From Lachnospiraceae bacterium (GTDB taxonomy: Bacteria; Bacillota; Clostridia; Lachnospirales; Lachnospiraceae): a stretch of DNA of 64,000 nucleotides. Shown in pieces: positions 16,695 through 26,533 of the stretch. Location of the stretch: contig SVFN01000025.1 in NCBI GenBank assembly GCA_015056815.1, positions 1 through 64,000 of the forward strand. The letters run 5' to 3'. The notes beneath the pieces are model-generated. The model saw only the letters and a list, made by a program, of their open reading frames with translations, was not told the origin of the DNA and ran no database searches. Within the stretch, counting starts at the first letter, position 1, and each line of letters opens with the position of its first letter. A program made the position numbers and the translations under genes.

Positions 16695-17726
16695 ATGTCT
16701 AAGATAGTGACAATGGGTGAGATCATGCTTCGTTTGTCCACACCGAACCATGAAAGATTTCTTCAGGCGGATGAGTTTGATGTAAATTATGGCGGCGGGG
16801 AGGCGAATGTAGCGGTATCTCTGGCCAATTATGGTCATGAGACGGAATATGTCACTGCTGTGCCGGATAATGAGATCGGTGAATGTGCAGTGGCGGCATT
16901 GCGTAAGAATAATGTAGGTACAAAATATATAGCAAGATGCGGTGAAAGACTTGGCATTTATTATTTAGAGTCCGGGTCTTGCGTGCGGCCCTCTAAGGTA
17001 ATCTATGACAGGGCACATTCTTCTATCGCCACGGCAGGGAAGGAAGAATTTGATTTTGATGAGATCTTTCGGGATGCGGACTGGTTTCATTTTACGGGAA
17101 TCACTCCCGCTATTTCCGATTCTGCGGCGAAGCTGACAGAGACGGCTCTGATCGCGGCAAAAAAGCATGGTGTAAAGGTTTCGGTGGATCTGAATTTCCG
17201 CAAGAAACTCTGGAGCAGTGAAAAGGCTCAAAAAGTTATGACAGGGCTTATGAAATATGTCGATGTCTGCATTGGAAATGAAGAGGATGCGGAGCTGGTG
17301 TTAGGGTTTAAACCGGAAAAGACGGATGTGACAAGCGGCGAGCTGGCATTGGCAGGCTATCAGTCCATATTTGAACAGATGGTGGAAGCGTTCGGTTTTG
17401 AGTACTGTGTGTCCTCTTTGAGGGTAAGTCATTCTGCATCGGATAATGGCTGGTCTGCATGTATTTATTCAAAGGAGACAAAGGAATTTTATCATTCAAG
17501 AGAGTATAGGATCACACCCATCGTGGATCGTGTAGGCGGCGGAGACTCCTTTGCGGCAGGCGTAATCTGCGGATTGACGGACGGTAAGGATTTTAAGTCT
17601 GCACTGGAATTCGGTGTGGCAGCTTCCGCCTTGAAGCATACGATTCCGGGAGATTTCAACTATGTCACAAGAAAAGAGGTTGAAACTCTTGCCGGCGGAG
17701 ATGCGTCAGGAAGGATACAGAGATAG
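16695..17726 (+). CDS. kdgK: 2-keto-3-deoxygluconate kinase (PfkB family)
   Basis: 343-residue PfkB-family sugar kinase. N-terminal substrate-binding GGGEANVAVSLANYG, C-terminal DRVGGGDSFAAGVICG with the catalytic Asp and anion hole. It phosphorylates KDG to KDPG, the substrate of the aldolase encoded just upstream. Last metabolic gene of the kdu set; rhaM follows after about 40 nt. The assignment to KDG rather than another ketose relies on the operon. Confidence 0.92.
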   Translation: MSKIVTMGEIMLRLSTPNHERFLQADEFDVNYGGGEANVAVSLANYGHETEYVTAVPDNEIGECAVAALRKNNVGTKYIARCGERLGIYYLESGSCVRPSKVIYDRAHSSIATAGKEEFDFDEIFRDADWFHFTGITPAISDSAAKLTETALIAAKKHGVKVSVDLNFRKKLWSSEKAQKVMTGLMKYVDVCIGNEEDAELVLGFKPEKTDVTSGELALAGYQSIFEQMVEAFGFEYCVSSLRVSHSASDNGWSACIYSKETKEFYHSREYRITPIVDRVGGGDSFAAGVICGLTDGKDFKSALEFGVAASALKHTIPGDFNYVTRKEVETLAGGDASGRIQR

Positions 17727-17764
17727 GAACAAAAGCCGGTATTTATAAAGGAGACGTTATTTTT

Positions 17765-18076
17765 ATGTATAAAGGGTTTAAAATGAAGCTGTATCCGGGT
17801 ATGGCGGAGGAATATGAGAAGCGCCACAATGAGCTATGGGATGGCATGAAAGATATGATCCATGCACATGGCGGGAAGAATTATTCCATTTTTCTGGACA
17901 GAGAGACCAATATCCTTTACGGTTATATTGAGATTGAGGATGAAAAGCTTTGGAATCAGGGTGCCGATACGCCGATCAACCGTAAATGGTGGGATTTTAT
18001 GGCAGATATCATGGAAACAAATCCGGATAACAGTCCGGTAAGCAAGGATCTTTCACTTTTGTTCCATCTGGATTAG
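17765..18076 (+). CDS. rhaM: L-rhamnose mutarotase
   Basis: 103 residues, exactly the family size. Typical segments are MKLYPGMAEEYEKRHNELW with the catalytic His, YSIFLDRETNILYGYIE, and the C-terminal WWDFMADIMETNPDNSP. RhaM interconverts alpha and beta L-rhamnose to feed RhaA. It lies far from rhaBAD (about 15 kb) but inside the same locus, linking rhamnose with uronate use. Confidence 0.94.
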   Translation: MYKGFKMKLYPGMAEEYEKRHNELWDGMKDMIHAHGGKNYSIFLDRETNILYGYIEIEDEKLWNQGADTPINRKWWDFMADIMETNPDNSPVSKDLSLLFHLD

Positions 18077-18167
18077 GATGAGCGTGAGGGATTTTTGTCA
18101 GGATAGGTATATGGGAAACCGATCGGAAAGGCAAGTTCCGTATCGGTCAGTAAGGCAGGAGGAAAAT

Positions 18168-18956
18168 ATGCTGACTTGGAAAATACAGGATGCAAACGGT
18201 GATACGAGGTATGTGGAGCACGGGGACACCGAGGTGGGTCTGGTAAACACGACACCGTATCAGGAAGGCGATACGATCGTCCTGGAGATCGAAAAAGAAC
18301 CGGGTTATTTCTGGGTTCAGGTGGATGAAAGTCTGGGATCCAGCCTGGTATATCTGACGCAGGATCTGCACTTTACGGTGCCGTTTGGAGAGAAGCACAT
18401 CAGTTATCCGCCTAAGGCGTTTACGGGGGAACGGCATTATCTGTTCGCAAGAATTGCTGCGCAGGAAGAGATTTATCAGTACCGCAATCTGGCGTTGAAT
18501 GTCAATGACCAGCATGGAGATACCCACTGCTATCCGCATGCAACTGCAAATGTGGAGACCAGGGGAGAAGCAGTGTTTGCGGCACGCAATGCCATAGATG
18601 GTATCGTGGCGAATCACTCTCATGGAGAGTGGCCTTATGCTTCCTGGGGCATCAACCGCAGGGAGGATGCCTGCTGGAAACTGGAATTCGGAAGAACCGT
18701 GGAGATTGATAAGATCGTGATTTATGAGAGAGCAGACTTCCCCCATGATAACTGGTGGAAGCAGGTGACAATTGAATACTCCGACGGTGATATTCAGAAA
18801 TATCAGCTCATCAAGACAGATAAAGGGCAGGAGATCAGACTGGAAAAGAAGCAGATAGAATGGCTTTTATTAAAAGAACTGATCAAATCCGATGAGCCGT
18901 CACCGTTTCCGGCACTGACACAATTTCAGGTGTTTGGACGGGATATTAAAAAATAA
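18168..18956 (+). CDS. Discoidin (F5/8 type C)-like carbohydrate-binding protein
   Basis: 262 residues, no signal peptide. ATG 18168 is preferred because AGGAGG lies 6 nt upstream; the frame is open 30 residues further. N-terminal half of unknown type, C-terminal half like an F5/8 type C/galactose-binding domain (NAIDGIVANHSHGEWPYASW, then WKLEFGRTVEIDKIVIYERA). Such domains bind sugars, and standalone cytoplasmic versions occur in glycan loci. Function unknown; it may bind or process the imported oligosaccharide together with GH88. Confidence 0.7.
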   Translation: MLTWKIQDANGDTRYVEHGDTEVGLVNTTPYQEGDTIVLEIEKEPGYFWVQVDESLGSSLVYLTQDLHFTVPFGEKHISYPPKAFTGERHYLFARIAAQEEIYQYRNLALNVNDQHGDTHCYPHATANVETRGEAVFAARNAIDGIVANHSHGEWPYASWGINRREDACWKLEFGRTVEIDKIVIYERADFPHDNWWKQVTIEYSDGDIQKYQLIKTDKGQEIRLEKKQIEWLLLKELIKSDEPSPFPALTQFQVFGRDIKK

Positions 18957-19038
18957 TGGAAAAGATTCAGAACACCGTTCATAAAATTGCAGGAATGCTG
19001 TCGAATTGTAATCGGACGGGTTCTGTTCGGAGGATGTT

Positions 19039-20226
19039 ATGATAGACTGGAATTCGTATGAAAAAATTTCAGACAAAGAGATAAAAGATGCCTTTGCTTT
19101 TTCTGAGCAGATGGTATTGAAAAATCTGGAGCAGTTTACGGACCGTTTTCCGAATGCTTACAGCGTGGATGATTTTTATGCTCCCATCGACAATGTAGAC
19201 TGGACAAACGGTTTCTGGACGGGAGAGCTGTGGCTTTGTTATGAGGATGTTGTGTCACAGGGAAAAACAAAAGAGGCAGAAAGGCTCAGGAAAGCTGCCG
19301 AAATACAGGTACAGTCTTTCCTAAAGAGGATAGAAAATCATATCGAAGTGGATCATCATGATATGGGATTTCTCTATACGCCCTCCTGTGTGGCGGCCTA
19401 TAAGCTGACGGGATCCGAAACGGCCAGGAAAGCAGCGATCCTGGCAGCAGAGCAGCTGATCAAAAGATATCATCCTGTCGGGGAATTTATTCAGGCCTGG
19501 GGACCGATGGATGCAAAGGAAAATTACAGACTGATCATAGACTGCCTTTTGAACCTTCCGCTTCTCTACTGGGCAACGCAGGAGACAGGCGATGAAAAAT
19601 TCCGCACAATAGCCGAGAAGCATATTCATACGGCAGTTGCGAATGTGATCCGGGAGGATTACTCCACCTGGCACACCTTTTTCTTTGATATGAAAACAGG
19701 CGCACCCGATCATGGTGCTACCTGCCAGGGATATCGGGACGGCTCGGCATGGGCGCGGGGTCAGGCGTGGGGTGTTTACGGAATGGCGTGTGCTTACCGT
19801 TATACGAAGCGTGAAGACTATATTGAAAAATTTAAAAAGGTCACAGCATATTTTCTGGAGCATCTTCCGAAGGATCTGGTTCCTTACTGGGATCTGGAGT
19901 TCGGGGAAGGCTCGACGGAGCCAAGGGATTCTTCCTCTGCTCTGATCGCGGTATGCGGTATGCTGGAGATGAGTAAATATCTGGACAAAGAAGAAGCAGA
20001 ATATTATCGGGATATTGCTTCTAAGATCTTAAAGTCCGTATATGAGCATTATGCAGTGAAAGATTTGAACAGCTCAAACGGGCTGGTACTTCACAGTACT
20101 TATTCCAACCATTCACCCTACAACACCTGTAATCATTATGGTGTGGATGAATGTAACATCTGGGGAGACTATTTCTACTTAGAAGCGCTTACCCGTATGT
20201 CAAAGGACTGGGAACAGTACTGGTAG
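19039..20226 (+). CDS. GH88 unsaturated glucuronyl hydrolase
   Basis: 395 residues of (alpha/alpha)6-barrel type. Catalytic aspartates of the Bacillus UGL correspond to the Asp in HDMGFLYTP and in IDCLLNLPLLYW; QGYRDGSAWARGQAWGVYG is also characteristic. No signal peptide, so it acts in the cytoplasm on lyase products, releasing 4-deoxy-5-keto uronate for KduI. RBS GGAGG. GH105 is an alternative, but the motifs fit GH88 better. Convergent with the response-regulator gene, only 7 nt apart. Confidence 0.9.
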   Translation: MIDWNSYEKISDKEIKDAFAFSEQMVLKNLEQFTDRFPNAYSVDDFYAPIDNVDWTNGFWTGELWLCYEDVVSQGKTKEAERLRKAAEIQVQSFLKRIENHIEVDHHDMGFLYTPSCVAAYKLTGSETARKAAILAAEQLIKRYHPVGEFIQAWGPMDAKENYRLIIDCLLNLPLLYWATQETGDEKFRTIAEKHIHTAVANVIREDYSTWHTFFFDMKTGAPDHGATCQGYRDGSAWARGQAWGVYGMACAYRYTKREDYIEKFKKVTAYFLEHLPKDLVPYWDLEFGEGSTEPRDSSSALIAVCGMLEMSKYLDKEEAEYYRDIASKILKSVYEHYAVKDLNSSNGLVLHSTYSNHSPYNTCNHYGVDECNIWGDYFYLEALTRMSKDWEQYW

Positions 20227-20233
20227 GTATCTT

Positions 20234-21844
20234 TCAGGGCAGTTTGTTTTTTTGGAAGTCGGAGGGTGATACACCCTCCACTTTTTTAAATACTTTGCTG
20301 AAATAGAAAGAACTCTCAAAGCCGAGTTTCTCCGCAATTTCATAGATACAGTATTCACCGCTGTTCAGATAGCGCTTCGCCTCCTCGATCTTACACTGTG
20401 TGACATAGTCGTTAAAGCCGGTCTCATTATATTTTTTAAACAGCTGGCTTAAGTAATTGGGGCTGATGCATAAAGCGGCAGCCACCTCCTGCAGGGAAAG
20501 CTTACTGTCCATATGGTTTTTGATGTATCGCTTTGCCTGTCCGACAATCGGTTTACGTGTCTCCTTTTTCTTTTCATCCAGATATTCACACAGAGATGTC
20601 TGAAAATAAGAAAGCCATCCCAGGATCTGTTCCATGTTATTCATTTTGTAGATCATCAGATAATTATCCGGACTGTCGGCAAATATGGAGGCTATCTTGG
20701 TTTCTCCGTTTGGCAGAAGAGAGATCGCCAGATAGAGAATATTGCTTGCGAAATCGATCGCCTGGAGATAGTGGCTGGGATTCGCTTTAAATAAAGAGAC
20801 AATATCGTCGAAGGTTTTCTTTAAGATCGCAGAATCATATTCCTCAAAGGCAATACTTAAGGTATCTTTAAACAAAGAAAAATTGAAGGAATTCAATACC
20901 GTATCCGAAGGGACGTCCGTGTCGAAAAACAGGATCTGTTTATCGGGTGTTGTGCGGGAAAAAGCATCTCTGGAGTACTGATAAGATTCCGAGATCGCAA
21001 GAGGATCCGTCACATAGGTTCCAAAACCGCAGCTGAGAGTGCTTCTGTAATATTTGTAGAGTGTATCATTGATCTTTTTTGTGATGTCTGTCAGACTATG
21101 GATGATATCTTCCAGTTTCTCCTCTTTTTCAAAACAGAATACAATGGCAAGGTGATACAGATCCAGCATGATGACATGACTTTTCTGATACTGAAAGAGC
21201 AGCTCTTTCGCCATCTGAAAAGAGGAATGATAGAGATTGATCTGCTGTTCATCCGTCATCTGCCCCAGATTTCTGTTTACGATCTCACAGTAGCAGGTCA
21301 GGTAACCATGCTCGGTAAAGGAGATGTTTAACTTCTGGGACTGCAGGAAAAACTGTTCTCTGCTTTCAAACAGATTGTTTAAAAGCTGGATGTAAAATTT
21401 CTCCTGATAGTAATAGATGGAATCCGTCGCATCATCGGACGCTTCTTTAGCGGCATTTGCGGAAAGTTCTGCCAACAGTTTTTCAATGGAAGTCTTCAAC
21501 AGCTCCGGTGTCAGCTCCAGCTTTACCAGATAATCATGCACGTGGCAGGAGAGGGCTTCCCTTGCAAGAGAAAAATCCTCATAACTTGTCAGAATGATAA
21601 AGGCCGGGGGCTTTGCATAATGTTCATTACAGTATTTAGCCAGTTCCAGCCCTGACATGATCGGCATTTTGATGTCGGTAATGATAATATCCGGCATATC
21701 TTTTTCGATGATCTCACAGGCAGCCTGTCCGTTAGAGGCAATGCCGATGATTTTGATCTGCATGGAATCCCATGGGAGCATGGATTTGATCCCAACCTGC
21801 ACCAATGGTTCATCGTCTGCTATCAGTAATTTATACATGATCAT
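20234..21844 (-). CDS. YesN-type response regulator (REC plus AraC HTH)
   Basis: 536 residues. Receiver domain at residues 1-120 with phospho-acceptor Asp in DIIITDIKMPIMSG and the Lys in VKLELTPEL. A long central region follows, with a C-terminal AraC-type pair of HTH motifs from about 430 (KLSLQEVAAALCISPNYLSQ and YEIAEKLGFESSFYFSKVFK). It overlaps the sensor kinase gene in an ATGA arrangement, so the pair is co-translated. It likely activates the adjacent sugar ABC importer and degradation genes on sensing glycan fragments. Confidence 0.92.
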   Translation of the reverse strand: MIMYKLLIADDEPLVQVGIKSMLPWDSMQIKIIGIASNGQAACEIIEKDMPDIIITDIKMPIMSGLELAKYCNEHYAKPPAFIILTSYEDFSLAREALSCHVHDYLVKLELTPELLKTSIEKLLAELSANAAKEASDDATDSIYYYQEKFYIQLLNNLFESREQFFLQSQKLNISFTEHGYLTCYCEIVNRNLGQMTDEQQINLYHSSFQMAKELLFQYQKSHVIMLDLYHLAIVFCFEKEEKLEDIIHSLTDITKKINDTLYKYYRSTLSCGFGTYVTDPLAISESYQYSRDAFSRTTPDKQILFFDTDVPSDTVLNSFNFSLFKDTLSIAFEEYDSAILKKTFDDIVSLFKANPSHYLQAIDFASNILYLAISLLPNGETKIASIFADSPDNYLMIYKMNNMEQILGWLSYFQTSLCEYLDEKKKETRKPIVGQAKRYIKNHMDSKLSLQEVAAALCISPNYLSQLFKKYNETGFNDYVTQCKIEEAKRYLNSGEYCIYEIAEKLGFESSFYFSKVFKKVEGVSPSDFQKNKLP

Positions 21845-23667
21845 TTCTCCCTTGATATATTGTCTGTTTGTGATTCCCGGTCTTCCAAAGTCTGCATGGG
21901 GATCACAACAATCATGCCGGTGTATTCCCCGGGCACACTGTCGATCCGGATACCGTAATCGCTGCCGTACTCATATTTTAAGCGCTTCTGGATGTTGCTG
22001 ACGCCGAAATCCCGGAAAAAATCCGAGCCGGCGGCATTTTCATGATTCAGAATATGTTCGATCGTCTCCTGTGACATTCCCACACCATTATCACGTACCT
22101 CGATCTGGATGTCGCTGTCGTTGACGCAGGAAACCGTGATCCGGATCGTACCGGCGCGTCCGGTGGGTTCGATCCCGTGAAAAATGGCATTTTCGACCAG
22201 AGGCTGGAGCGTAAATTTCAGGATCAGAAAGTTCTCAAGCTCCTGCGGAAGCAGAATATCCATCTGGAGTGTACCGCCGTAACGGTATTGCTGAATGGTA
22301 AAATAATCCTGCAGCAGACTGATCTCATCCCTGAGAGGGATAAACAGCCTTGTTCCTTTTGCAATACTCTTCAACAGCCTGGAAAGTGCCGTGGTCATTT
22401 CGGAAATACCGGTGGCACCCTGCGTGATCGCCATCCATTTGATGGAATTTAAGGTATTATACAAAAAATGCGGATTTACCTGACTTTGCAGGATTTTGTA
22501 TTCCAGATCCCTTTTTTCTTTTTCGGATTCTAAGGCGGAGTCAAGCAGACGCTTGATGTTTTCTGCCAGATCATTCACCTTCTTACCGATGTCACCCAGC
22601 TCATGGTTCCATTCAATAGAAGTATCTCTTGAAAAATCACCCGTGGAAATCTGTGTCAGGCGGTTTTGGATCTCGTATACAGGCGCCGTGATGGTACGGT
22701 TTAACAGCCGGTTCATGATCACGGTAAGAAGTATGAGCACTGCAAAAATAAACAGGCTCAAAGGGATAAAATTGCCAAGACCGGACAAAAACTGCTTTCT
22801 GGGGATCAGATGGCAGACACTGCAGCCTGTATGCGACAGCTTCTGGGTGACGGCAATGTATTTCTGCCCCTGACTGTCTTTTCTGTATTCTAACGAATAA
22901 GAGGAATCGTCCGAGGGATCGTTCGCTTTCTGATATACTGTAAATTCCTCTTCGAAGTTTCTTAAAAGACCGTCCTCATAGATATAATCATGTGATCCCA
23001 GCGATAAGATCAGTCTTCCGGGATCATCATGATAATAGTTTTGCAAAGCATCCGTAAAAAGCTCATCGGAGATCTCAAGAAACATATAACCGCCTACATT
23101 GGCGTTGAACTTGTGGGTGATGGGCTTTAAGAGAGGGAGAACCTTTTTCTCGCGGGCGATATAAAAAGGATCGTTGATCAGGCCGTATCCGTAATTCATG
23201 GGGGAAGAAACAAGTTCTTCAAAAAAGGCCTGTCCGGGAAGCTCGGACGCGATATCGCTTGTCGTGGAATAAATCGCATTGACGGTCTGAATGTAGCTTT
23301 CGCGCGGTCCGGTGATAACAACCCTGTGCAAATACTTGGAAGAAGCATTATTCTGACAGTATTCGCTTAATACATTATAGGCGGACAGTCTTTGGGAGGC
23401 CAGGTAGGCATCGGATTCCACATAGGAAGTGATAGCGGAATTATAACTGCAGTAAATCACAAGCTGGTCGATATTGTTAAGCTTGGAATCTATGTAATCC
23501 TTCAGGTAAGATAAATTGGCCTGAGAGGAATTGATCAGGTTTTTTTGCAGACTGCTCTGAAAAAAAACATATCCCACAATGGCGATGACAAGGCCGATGA
23601 TAAAAGTGAAGATGTAAGTAATGTATAAAATCTGCCGCCGGATCGATTGAAACTGTCTGGTTTGCAA
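21841..23667 (-). CDS. YesM-type sensor histidine kinase
   Basis: 608 residues. An N-terminal membrane helix (about 13-36), an extracytoplasmic sensor domain to about 290, a second helix, and HAMP near 325-375. The His_kinase domain has the phospho-acceptor His in VNPHFLYNTLNSIKWMA, and the HATPase_c domain carries VRDNGVGM. It is the partner of the overlapping response regulator and divergent from the sugar importer operon it probably controls. Ligand unknown; an oligosaccharide with rhamnose or uronate is likely. Confidence 0.92.
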   Translation of the reverse strand: MQTRQFQSIRRQILYITYIFTFIIGLVIAIVGYVFFQSSLQKNLINSSQANLSYLKDYIDSKLNNIDQLVIYCSYNSAITSYVESDAYLASQRLSAYNVLSEYCQNNASSKYLHRVVITGPRESYIQTVNAIYSTTSDIASELPGQAFFEELVSSPMNYGYGLINDPFYIAREKKVLPLLKPITHKFNANVGGYMFLEISDELFTDALQNYYHDDPGRLILSLGSHDYIYEDGLLRNFEEEFTVYQKANDPSDDSSYSLEYRKDSQGQKYIAVTQKLSHTGCSVCHLIPRKQFLSGLGNFIPLSLFIFAVLILLTVIMNRLLNRTITAPVYEIQNRLTQISTGDFSRDTSIEWNHELGDIGKKVNDLAENIKRLLDSALESEKEKRDLEYKILQSQVNPHFLYNTLNSIKWMAITQGATGISEMTTALSRLLKSIAKGTRLFIPLRDEISLLQDYFTIQQYRYGGTLQMDILLPQELENFLILKFTLQPLVENAIFHGIEPTGRAGTIRITVSCVNDSDIQIEVRDNGVGMSQETIEHILNHENAAGSDFFRDFGVSNIQKRLKYEYGSDYGIRIDSVPGEYTGMIVVIPMQTLEDRESQTDNISREK

Positions 23668-23913
23668 AAAATTCCCTCCTTTGAATTCCTGACATCAAAC
23701 AATAAAATTATAGCACTAAATTTTTAAATAATATAGTAAGAAGTCAAAAGGAGACTGTAAAATATATCTGAAAAACTGTAATATCTTATGATTTTCAAAA
23801 ACAGTATCGTGGTGCAGAGTGAAAATCTGTATGAAATTTGAAAAAAAATCCATTTCCGTTTTTGGAGAAAACAAGTAAAATAAGAAAAAAAAGCAATAAA
23901 GGAGGAATTTATT
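23668..23913. other. Divergent promoter region between yesM-type and importer operons
   Basis: 246 bases without a gene, AT-rich. It must hold promoters for both directions; no convincing boxes or repeats were pinned down. AAAGGAGG at 23898-23905 serves the TTG start at 23914. Confidence 0.5.
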
Positions 23914-25317
23914 TTGAAAAAGAAACTTTTGAGCGTGTTACTGGCTACTACAATGGTAGCATCACTTGCAGGCTGCGGAGGAGATACAGGCAGTTCCGAA
24001 ACAGCTCCGGCAACAGAAGCTCCGGCAACGGAAGCGGCTGACAGTGGTGCTGATGAGGCGGCGGATACTTCCGATGCCGAACCGGAGAAGACGGATGAGA
24101 CAGCAGACGCTTCTTCCGATAAAACGACCCTTACCTGGGCGATCTGGGATAAAGAGTCTACTCCTTACTGGACAGCCATGGCAGACGCTTATATGGAAGC
24201 AAATCCGAATGTTACGATCGATATGGTGGATCTTGGATCCAGTGATTATATGACGGTTCTTGCAACCGAGCTTTCCGGCGACGGAAGTGATTTTGACGTC
24301 GTAACGATCAAGGATGTACCGGGATATGCTACTCTGGTGCAGAAGAATGCGATCGTTGCACTGGATGATAAGATTTCGGCAGACGGAGTTGACCTGAGCC
24401 TTTACAACGGTGCGACAGACCAGGTTACGGTGGATGGCAAGCTTTATGAGCTTCCTTTCCGTAATGACTTCTGGGTACTGTATTACAATAAAGATATCTT
24501 TGATAAAGCAGGTGTGGAGTATCCTTCCAATGATATGACCTGGGAAGAGTATGATAAACTTGCAAGAAGCGTAACGGATACGACCTTCGGTTCGCAGGTA
24601 TATGGTTCTCACTATCATACCTGGAGATCCACAGTCGGTCTGATCGGATGTCTGGACGGCAAGCATTCTATCATTGATGGCGAGTATTCGTTCATGAAAC
24701 CGTATTATGAAATGGTATTAAATCAGGAAAAAGACGGCGTTTGCCGCAGCTACTCTGATCTGAAGACAGAAGAGCTTCATTATTCCGCAGCATTCTCAAG
24801 CGGTGATACTGCTATGATGAACATGGGTTCCTGGTATATCTCCACACTGATCTCCAATCTTGCAAGCGGTGAGTACGACAGCTCTCTGTGCGGCAACTGG
24901 GGTATTGTGAAATATCCGCATGCAGACGGTGTTGAGGCTGGTTCTACTCTTGGTACGATCACAGGTCTTTCCGTAACAAGCGCTACAGATATTCCGGATC
25001 AGGCATGGGATTTCGTAAGATGGGCAAGCGGTAAGGAAGGTGCGGAGGTTATGGCTTCCACCGGTAACTTCCCGGCGATCATGACAGATGAAGTAGTCAA
25101 TACGATCAAGTCTCTTGACGGATTCCCGCAGGATGAGAATTCCATTGAGGCATTGAATGTTTCCAACCTGTACTTAGAGGTTCCTTATGCAGAGAACGTA
25201 TCCGAGATCAACAGTGTTCTTGATACTTATCATTCCATGATCATGGGTGGTGAGATTTCCGTTGATGACGGTATTTCAAAAATGAATGAAGAAATAGCTC
25301 CTCTCGTATCAAAGTAA
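23914..25317 (+). CDS. Sugar ABC transporter substrate-binding lipoprotein
   Basis: 467 residues with a lipoprotein signal (SLAGCGG), an acidic Glu/Ala/Thr-rich linker, and an extracellular solute-binding family 1 fold (LPFRNDFWVLYYNKDIFDKA and MMNMGSWYISTLI). The start is TTG 23914 with a strong AAAGGAGG 8 nt upstream. It binds oligosaccharide outside the cell for the two permeases that follow. A terminator-like hairpin after it likely gives it higher mRNA levels than the permeases. No MsmX-type ATPase is encoded here, so a shared ATPase is expected elsewhere. Confidence 0.92.
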   Translation: MKKKLLSVLLATTMVASLAGCGGDTGSSETAPATEAPATEAADSGADEAADTSDAEPEKTDETADASSDKTTLTWAIWDKESTPYWTAMADAYMEANPNVTIDMVDLGSSDYMTVLATELSGDGSDFDVVTIKDVPGYATLVQKNAIVALDDKISADGVDLSLYNGATDQVTVDGKLYELPFRNDFWVLYYNKDIFDKAGVEYPSNDMTWEEYDKLARSVTDTTFGSQVYGSHYHTWRSTVGLIGCLDGKHSIIDGEYSFMKPYYEMVLNQEKDGVCRSYSDLKTEELHYSAAFSSGDTAMMNMGSWYISTLISNLASGEYDSSLCGNWGIVKYPHADGVEAGSTLGTITGLSVTSATDIPDQAWDFVRWASGKEGAEVMASTGNFPAIMTDEVVNTIKSLDGFPQDENSIEALNVSNLYLEVPYAENVSEINSVLDTYHSMIMGGEISVDDGISKMNEEIAPLVSK

Positions 25318-25326
25318 TATAGTTTT

Positions 25327-25356
25327 AAGAAGGCTGGAGTATTTCCAGCCTTCTTT
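25327..25356 (+). terminator. Hairpin between binding-protein and permease genes
   Basis: A perfect 12-bp stem (25327-25338 with 25344-25355) with a 5-nt loop ends in TTT. It lies 10 nt after the stop. It probably causes partial termination or protects the upstream mRNA, allowing excess binding protein. Confidence 0.7.
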
Positions 25357-25453
25357 ATTGGAAACTTTCAATCAGCGGTGTCCGTAAAATCCGGGGATGA
25401 TGATGGGACGGATATGAAGAAAAAAAGGAGGAAGCGTTTCGCGAAAGATCAAT

Positions 25454-26503
25454 ATGGCAAAGATAACAGCACAAAACATTGATACTTATCAGGAAAAGCT
25501 TGATTCAGTCATTAAACAGATAGGGACTGAAACGGATGAGAAACAAAAGAAAAAATATATAAGGGAAATGGAACGGCTCAGAAAGGATATTGCTTTTTAC
25601 CGTTCCGGAAAACGCTTTAGCAGAGAGACAAAACGGAATATGGTGGCATATTCCTTTATCGCACCGAACTTTATCGGTTTTGCGGTATTTACGCTGGTGC
25701 CGATGGTGTTTGCTTTCCTTCTTGCATTTATGAAATGGGACGGTTCGAACCCGATCGCGTGGGCAGCTTTTGACAATTTTAAGAAGCTGGGTTCGGATAC
25801 CTTTTTTAAGGCGGCATTAAAAAATACCATCATTTACTGTATCGGGACAGTACCTCTTACAATGGTATTTTCACTGGCACTGGCAGTTGTATTGAATCAG
25901 AAAGTATTCGGAAGAGGGATTTTCCGAACGTTATCTTTCTTCCCGTATGTCGCATCCTTAGTGGCGGTGACGGCGGTCTGGAAGATGCTGTTCCATCCCT
26001 CTAAGGGACCGATCAATAATATTTTGTATACCGTATTTCATATACCGCAGTCCAGCCTGCCCAAATGGTTTTCGGGAGGACTGGTACTGCTGTCCATGAT
26101 CCTGTTCAGCGTATGGAAGTATATGGGATATTACATGGTCATCTACCTGGCAGGGCTTCAGGGAATTCCCGGTGAATTGTATGAGGCGGCCAGCCTTGAC
26201 GGTGCTACGACCTGGCAGAGATTCCGGTATGTTACCTGGCCACAGCTTAGCGCTACGACTTTTTTCGTCGTTGTCATGCTGACGATCAACTGCTTCAAGG
26301 TATATGACATCGCGATCATGCTCGCAGGAGGCGGAAGCGGTGAGCTGACACTGAATGCAACTGTTCTTGTCTACTATATTTACCAGCAGGCATTTGTGAA
26401 CTGGGATCTGGGATATTCCAGTGCTGTATCCATGGTTCTGTTCGTACTGGTACTGGCTGTTACATTGATCCAGTTCCGTGGACAGAAAAAGCTTGCAGAC
26501 TGA
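25454..26503 (+). CDS. Sugar ABC transporter permease (LplB/YesP-like)
   Basis: 349 residues with an N-terminal coiled-coil-like basic region (about 1-60) and six membrane helices. The EAA loop is visible in GELYEAASLDGATTWQRFRYVTWPQL. A typical first permease of CUT1 sugar importers. It works with the next permease and a shared ATPase not in the window. A cre-like sequence near 25434 is weak. Confidence 0.92.
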   Translation: MAKITAQNIDTYQEKLDSVIKQIGTETDEKQKKKYIREMERLRKDIAFYRSGKRFSRETKRNMVAYSFIAPNFIGFAVFTLVPMVFAFLLAFMKWDGSNPIAWAAFDNFKKLGSDTFFKAALKNTIIYCIGTVPLTMVFSLALAVVLNQKVFGRGIFRTLSFFPYVASLVAVTAVWKMLFHPSKGPINNILYTVFHIPQSSLPKWFSGGLVLLSMILFSVWKYMGYYMVIYLAGLQGIPGELYEAASLDGATTWQRFRYVTWPQLSATTFFVVVMLTINCFKVYDIAIMLAGGGSGELTLNATVLVYYIYQQAFVNWDLGYSSAVSMVLFVLVLAVTLIQFRGQKKLAD

Positions 26504-26533
26504 TAAAGGACGAAAAACAGTAAGGAGATTAGT

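Noticed and set aside
25428-25445. cre site before the first sugar permease
   Set aside because: Only about 10 of 14 positions match the consensus, close to chance.
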